Below, in pieces: positions 42,321 to 44,325 of a stretch of 44,325 nucleotides of DNA. Under the pieces are notes generated by a model. It was not told the origin of the DNA and made no database searches. It was given only the letters and a program-made list of their open reading frames with translations. The stretch comes from Crocinitomicaceae bacterium (GTDB lineage: Bacteria; Bacteroidota; Bacteroidia; Flavobacteriales_D; Crocinitomicaceae): assembly GCA_022447665.1 (NCBI GenBank), contig JAKVAQ010000034.1, positions 19,203 through 63,527 of the forward strand, read 5' to 3'. Position numbers and translations under genes: made by a program. How positions within the stretch are numbered: the first letter of the stretch is position 1; every line of letters starts with the position of its first letter.

Positions 42321-43328
42321 TTAGCCTCGGCCGAATGAATCGTAATATTCAGCGGCGTTTTTTTCGTATTTAAGGAGAAGAACAATATTCTTTAACTCAA
42401 TATCAGTAAAGTCATTTCTAATATCAGTGTAAACAGGAATGTACCAATCTTGCGCATCAAAGAAAACTCGTAAAAATCTATTCTTAAATGAGTAACCATG
42501 ACGTGCATAAATAGCGTTTCGAATAATCGTTAGGTCGCCTTTTTTCATGTTTTCAACTTCAGACTTTTCCAAAAGTCTTGCTGAGCCATTAACCTCGTAA
42601 ATAAGGTGAGTAGAGGTTGCGTACTCAGTTGTAATCCATTCTTCAAACTCTCCTTCTTCATATTCAAAGGTTTCTGTAGATTCAATTGTATTTGACCAAT
42701 CCACGTATGTTTTGGCATACTCTAAATCTTGATCAGGATTATATTTATAGTGTTTCTTTTCAAGCTCGTACTTACGATATTTAATATCAATGTCTTTATA
42801 GGCTTCCCAGGTTCCTCTTAGACTCCCATTAAGTGTAGCAATCGTAAACTCAAATTCCCCGTCATAATAATCGTCTCCAGGTTCTGCAACCTTAAAGTCA
42901 AAAATTCCTTTTTCTACCTCCACTACAGTTCCTTCAAACGGACGATCATTACCGGCTACAATTGACCTACCAATTACTTTTTCGCCTTCTATAGATTCAA
43001 TGGATATGTTTATTTTATTTTCTCTTTCCCAATAAAATACGTCGCCAGCATAGATGTTTTTATCATAGGAATCGCCCATTTTTTCGTCATCTTTTCTAAA
43101 ATATCCCACCCAAAATCCAATTAATGGGTTATCACTTTCGATAGACTCCATGGCATTTGGAATACCAGGATTTTCATCTTTCAAAGATTGGACTGCTGCG
43201 TTTAGGGTAGTGTCTACTTCAACTTCCGTTCCTTCTTCAACAATAACTTCAGCATACTCATTCTTGATCGCATTTTCGCAGGCGAAGAATAGAGGAATAA
43301 TAAAAAGGGTAAATACAAATCGCTTCAT
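42321..43328 (-). CDS. Lipoprotein with C-terminal YARHG domain
   Basis: This 335-residue protein has a lipoprotein signal peptide ending FFACENA (Cys17). An acidic spacer (VIVEEGTEVEVDTT) follows, then a region of about 130 residues starting near IGFWVGYF that looks like a beta-rich binding domain with GRSIVAGNDRPFEGTVVEV. The C-terminal part contains LTIIRNAIYARHGYSFKNR and WYIPVYTDIRNDFTDIE, the YARHG domain found in extracellular bacterial proteins, function unsettled. It is the first gene of the six-gene minus-strand run. Confidence 0.88.
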   Translation of the reverse strand: MKRFVFTLFIIPLFFACENAIKNEYAEVIVEEGTEVEVDTTLNAAVQSLKDENPGIPNAMESIESDNPLIGFWVGYFRKDDEKMGDSYDKNIYAGDVFYWERENKINISIESIEGEKVIGRSIVAGNDRPFEGTVVEVEKGIFDFKVAEPGDDYYDGEFEFTIATLNGSLRGTWEAYKDIDIKYRKYELEKKHYKYNPDQDLEYAKTYVDWSNTIESTETFEYEEGEFEEWITTEYATSTHLIYEVNGSARLLEKSEVENMKKGDLTIIRNAIYARHGYSFKNRFLRVFFDAQDWYIPVYTDIRNDFTDIELKNIVLLLKYEKNAAEYYDSFGRG

Positions 43329-43411
43329 AAAGCGAATTTATAGGAATTGTTTTTAAATAGTATTAATTCAGACCAATACTTTATTGTTTGCAGTGAAACC
43401 TTAACTATTTG

Positions 43412-43936
43412 CTAAAGCAGGGTAAAACTATTTTCTGCCATAAAAAATATCGTTTGGAGCTCTTGTTGCTCAAAGCGTTTCTTGCTTGCTGAAAAGGTAA
43501 TTTCATAATAATTACCATTGTATTCGAATAAATACATTCGCCATACCAGTCGTTCACCAACGGATTTAATTTTTGCCGTTCCTTTAATTTCAATTGCTTT
43601 TACTCCTTTGAAATAAACGATCTTCTCTTCGGTGATTTCTTCTTTAATAAATTCAGGTCTGTCGTACAGGTGCTTTCTGTACGATAAGCTCATCGCTTCC
43701 ATATCGCCGTTGAATTCTGACTTGGAAACGCTTACGTCAATAACATCAGCCAAGGCCATCTTTCCCTTTGTATCGCGACCATCAGCTACGGTGAATATAG
43801 AATTCCCTGTTTTACCCGCTTCAATCCAATTACTGGGGTATTCAATACTAAATCCAAACTCCTCCGAAACAAATTCACGTTGAGCGAATAGGGCAGTACT
43901 GAAGAATATAAATACGACCATTAAAACGTTACTCAT
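43412..43936 (-). CDS. Exported PsbP-like protein of unknown function
   Basis: This 174-residue protein has a signal peptide (MSNVLMVVFIFFSTALFAQ). It then shows EEFGFSIEYPSNWIEA, the opening of PsbP-like/DUF1795-type folds, and GVKAIEIKGTAK with YLFEYNGNYYEITFSA, the matching central strands. In bacteria these are small periplasmic or surface proteins with no fixed role. It is separated by 83 bases from the YARHG operon and is divergent from the gene at 44024. A near-identical assignment to a PsbP family cannot be proven from motifs alone. Confidence 0.75.
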   Translation of the reverse strand: MSNVLMVVFIFFSTALFAQREFVSEEFGFSIEYPSNWIEAGKTGNSIFTVADGRDTKGKMALADVIDVSVSKSEFNGDMEAMSLSYRKHLYDRPEFIKEEITEEKIVYFKGVKAIEIKGTAKIKSVGERLVWRMYLFEYNGNYYEITFSASKKRFEQQELQTIFFMAENSFTLL

Positions 43937-44023
43937 AACTTAAATTTATTGAATTTAGGAGAATTAAAAAAGTTTTATTTTGGCGAGAATTAATGCTAAA
44001 TTGCCTTCTTCTTAATTATCCGT

Positions 44024-44325
44024 ATGAAAATAATAGTGCTCTGTAGTTTGATGTTGACCGGGTTAGGGGTTCAGGCTCAAACTAAATTGGTGAAAATTCT
44101 TGGTCAAGATTTGGTTCAAATGAAACCAGAAACAAGCTATGCTTGGAGACCTGAAGGTGACGTGATATTTCATGAATCGAATACGTTGAAGGGAGATACA
44201 ACAGGAGCGAGTAACAATAGAGAGTTCCTCTTATTTCGAGATCAACTATCCAAGGATAAAGGGGAGCTCTTCAAGTTTTTTAGAACGGATTACGTGAGCA
44301 ATGCTGAATATGATGAATTCTATGA
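44024..44325 (+). CDS. Exported protein, N-terminal part (possible SUMF1/GldJ-like protein), truncated by window edge
   Basis: The plus frame is open from ATG 44024 (MKIIVLCSLMLTGLGVQAQ, a signal peptide) to the last base, about 100 residues. The mature part has KLVKILGQDLVQMKPETSY and RTDYVSNAEYDEFYE. The last stretch resembles the EVTNAEYxEF start of formylglycine-generating-enzyme (SUMF1-like) domains, which in Bacteroidota include the gliding proteins GldJ and GldK. The rest of the domain is outside the window, so the assignment is tentative. It is divergent from the PsbP-like gene. Confidence 0.6.
   Translation, partial: MKIIVLCSLMLTGLGVQAQTKLVKILGQDLVQMKPETSYAWRPEGDVIFHESNTLKGDTTGASNNREFLLFRDQLSKDKGELFKFFRTDYVSNAEYDEFY

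Noticed and set aside
1-44325. CRISPR arrays, tRNA or rRNA genes, phage or transposase genes.
   Set aside because: No regular short direct repeats with spacers, tRNA-like cloverleaf regions, rRNA cores or transposase motifs were recognised by eye; a covariance-model scan would be needed for certainty.

Overview
The window looks like chromosomal DNA of a low-GC member of the Bacteroidota, most likely order Flavobacteriales (a Crocinitomicaceae- or Cryomorphaceae-like marine or freshwater lineage; the family is a guess). The main evidence is a set of proteins ending in type IX secretion (T9SS) sorting domains, a PorP/SprF-family gene, promoter-like TAnnTTTG -7 elements, and starts without Shine-Dalgarno sequences. 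No rRNA, tRNA, CRISPR array, phage or classical insertion sequence was recognised. No stretch over 300 bases is without a gene; the longest gaps are 4828-5057 and 8493-8740.

Layout. 1-4827 (minus): a giant PKD-repeat surface protein with a type B T9SS sorting domain, followed by a PorP/SprF gene cut by the window edge. 5058-8492 (plus): a second large secreted protein, with a beta-propeller, five Ig/PKD-like repeats and a type A sorting domain. 8741-15474 (plus): a fatty-acid beta-oxidation operon, marR - fadN-like - (four-helix-bundle gene) - fadA - GNAT - fadE, with a 16-bp perfect palindrome at the marR promoter. 15531-20396 (minus): an orphan HisKA_2-type sensor kinase coupled to AMP nucleosidase, then the TrkH/TrkA potassium uptake pair. 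20441-24462 (minus): three translationally coupled kelch-propeller T9SS cargo paralogues plus a small overlapping lipoprotein gene. 24603-29078: aminoacyl-histidine dipeptidase (plus), then a secreted esterase with a T9SS tail and RecQ (both minus). 29198-32517 (plus): ilvE - aroE - putative cysteine-hydrolase lipoprotein - miaA. 32593-38649 (plus): dipeptidyl peptidase IV, a periplasmic thioredoxin-like protein, a CASTOR/POLLUX-type ion channel homologue and citrate synthase. 38711-43328 (minus): a tight run of six genes (YARHG lipoprotein, DUF2306 membrane protein, small ferredoxin-like-barrel protein, TPR-SpoIIE phosphatase, shortened VOC protein, small membrane protein). 43412 to the end: a PsbP-like exported protein and the start of a further exported protein.

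The window mixes core metabolism (beta-oxidation, citrate synthase, ilvE, aroE, miaA, recQ) with lineage-typical surface and secretion genes. The least expected items are: (i) a 13-codon remnant of a second SpoIIE phosphatase C-terminus just upstream of the intact one; (ii) a four-helix-bundle (23S-IVS family) gene inserted in the fad operon and flanked by short inverted repeats, one lying in what would be a spurious N-terminal extension of fadA; (iii) the coupled triplet of kelch T9SS cargo genes with an overlapping lipoprotein gene; and (iv) an uncharacterised lipoprotein with CHAP/NlpC-like signatures between aroE and miaA.
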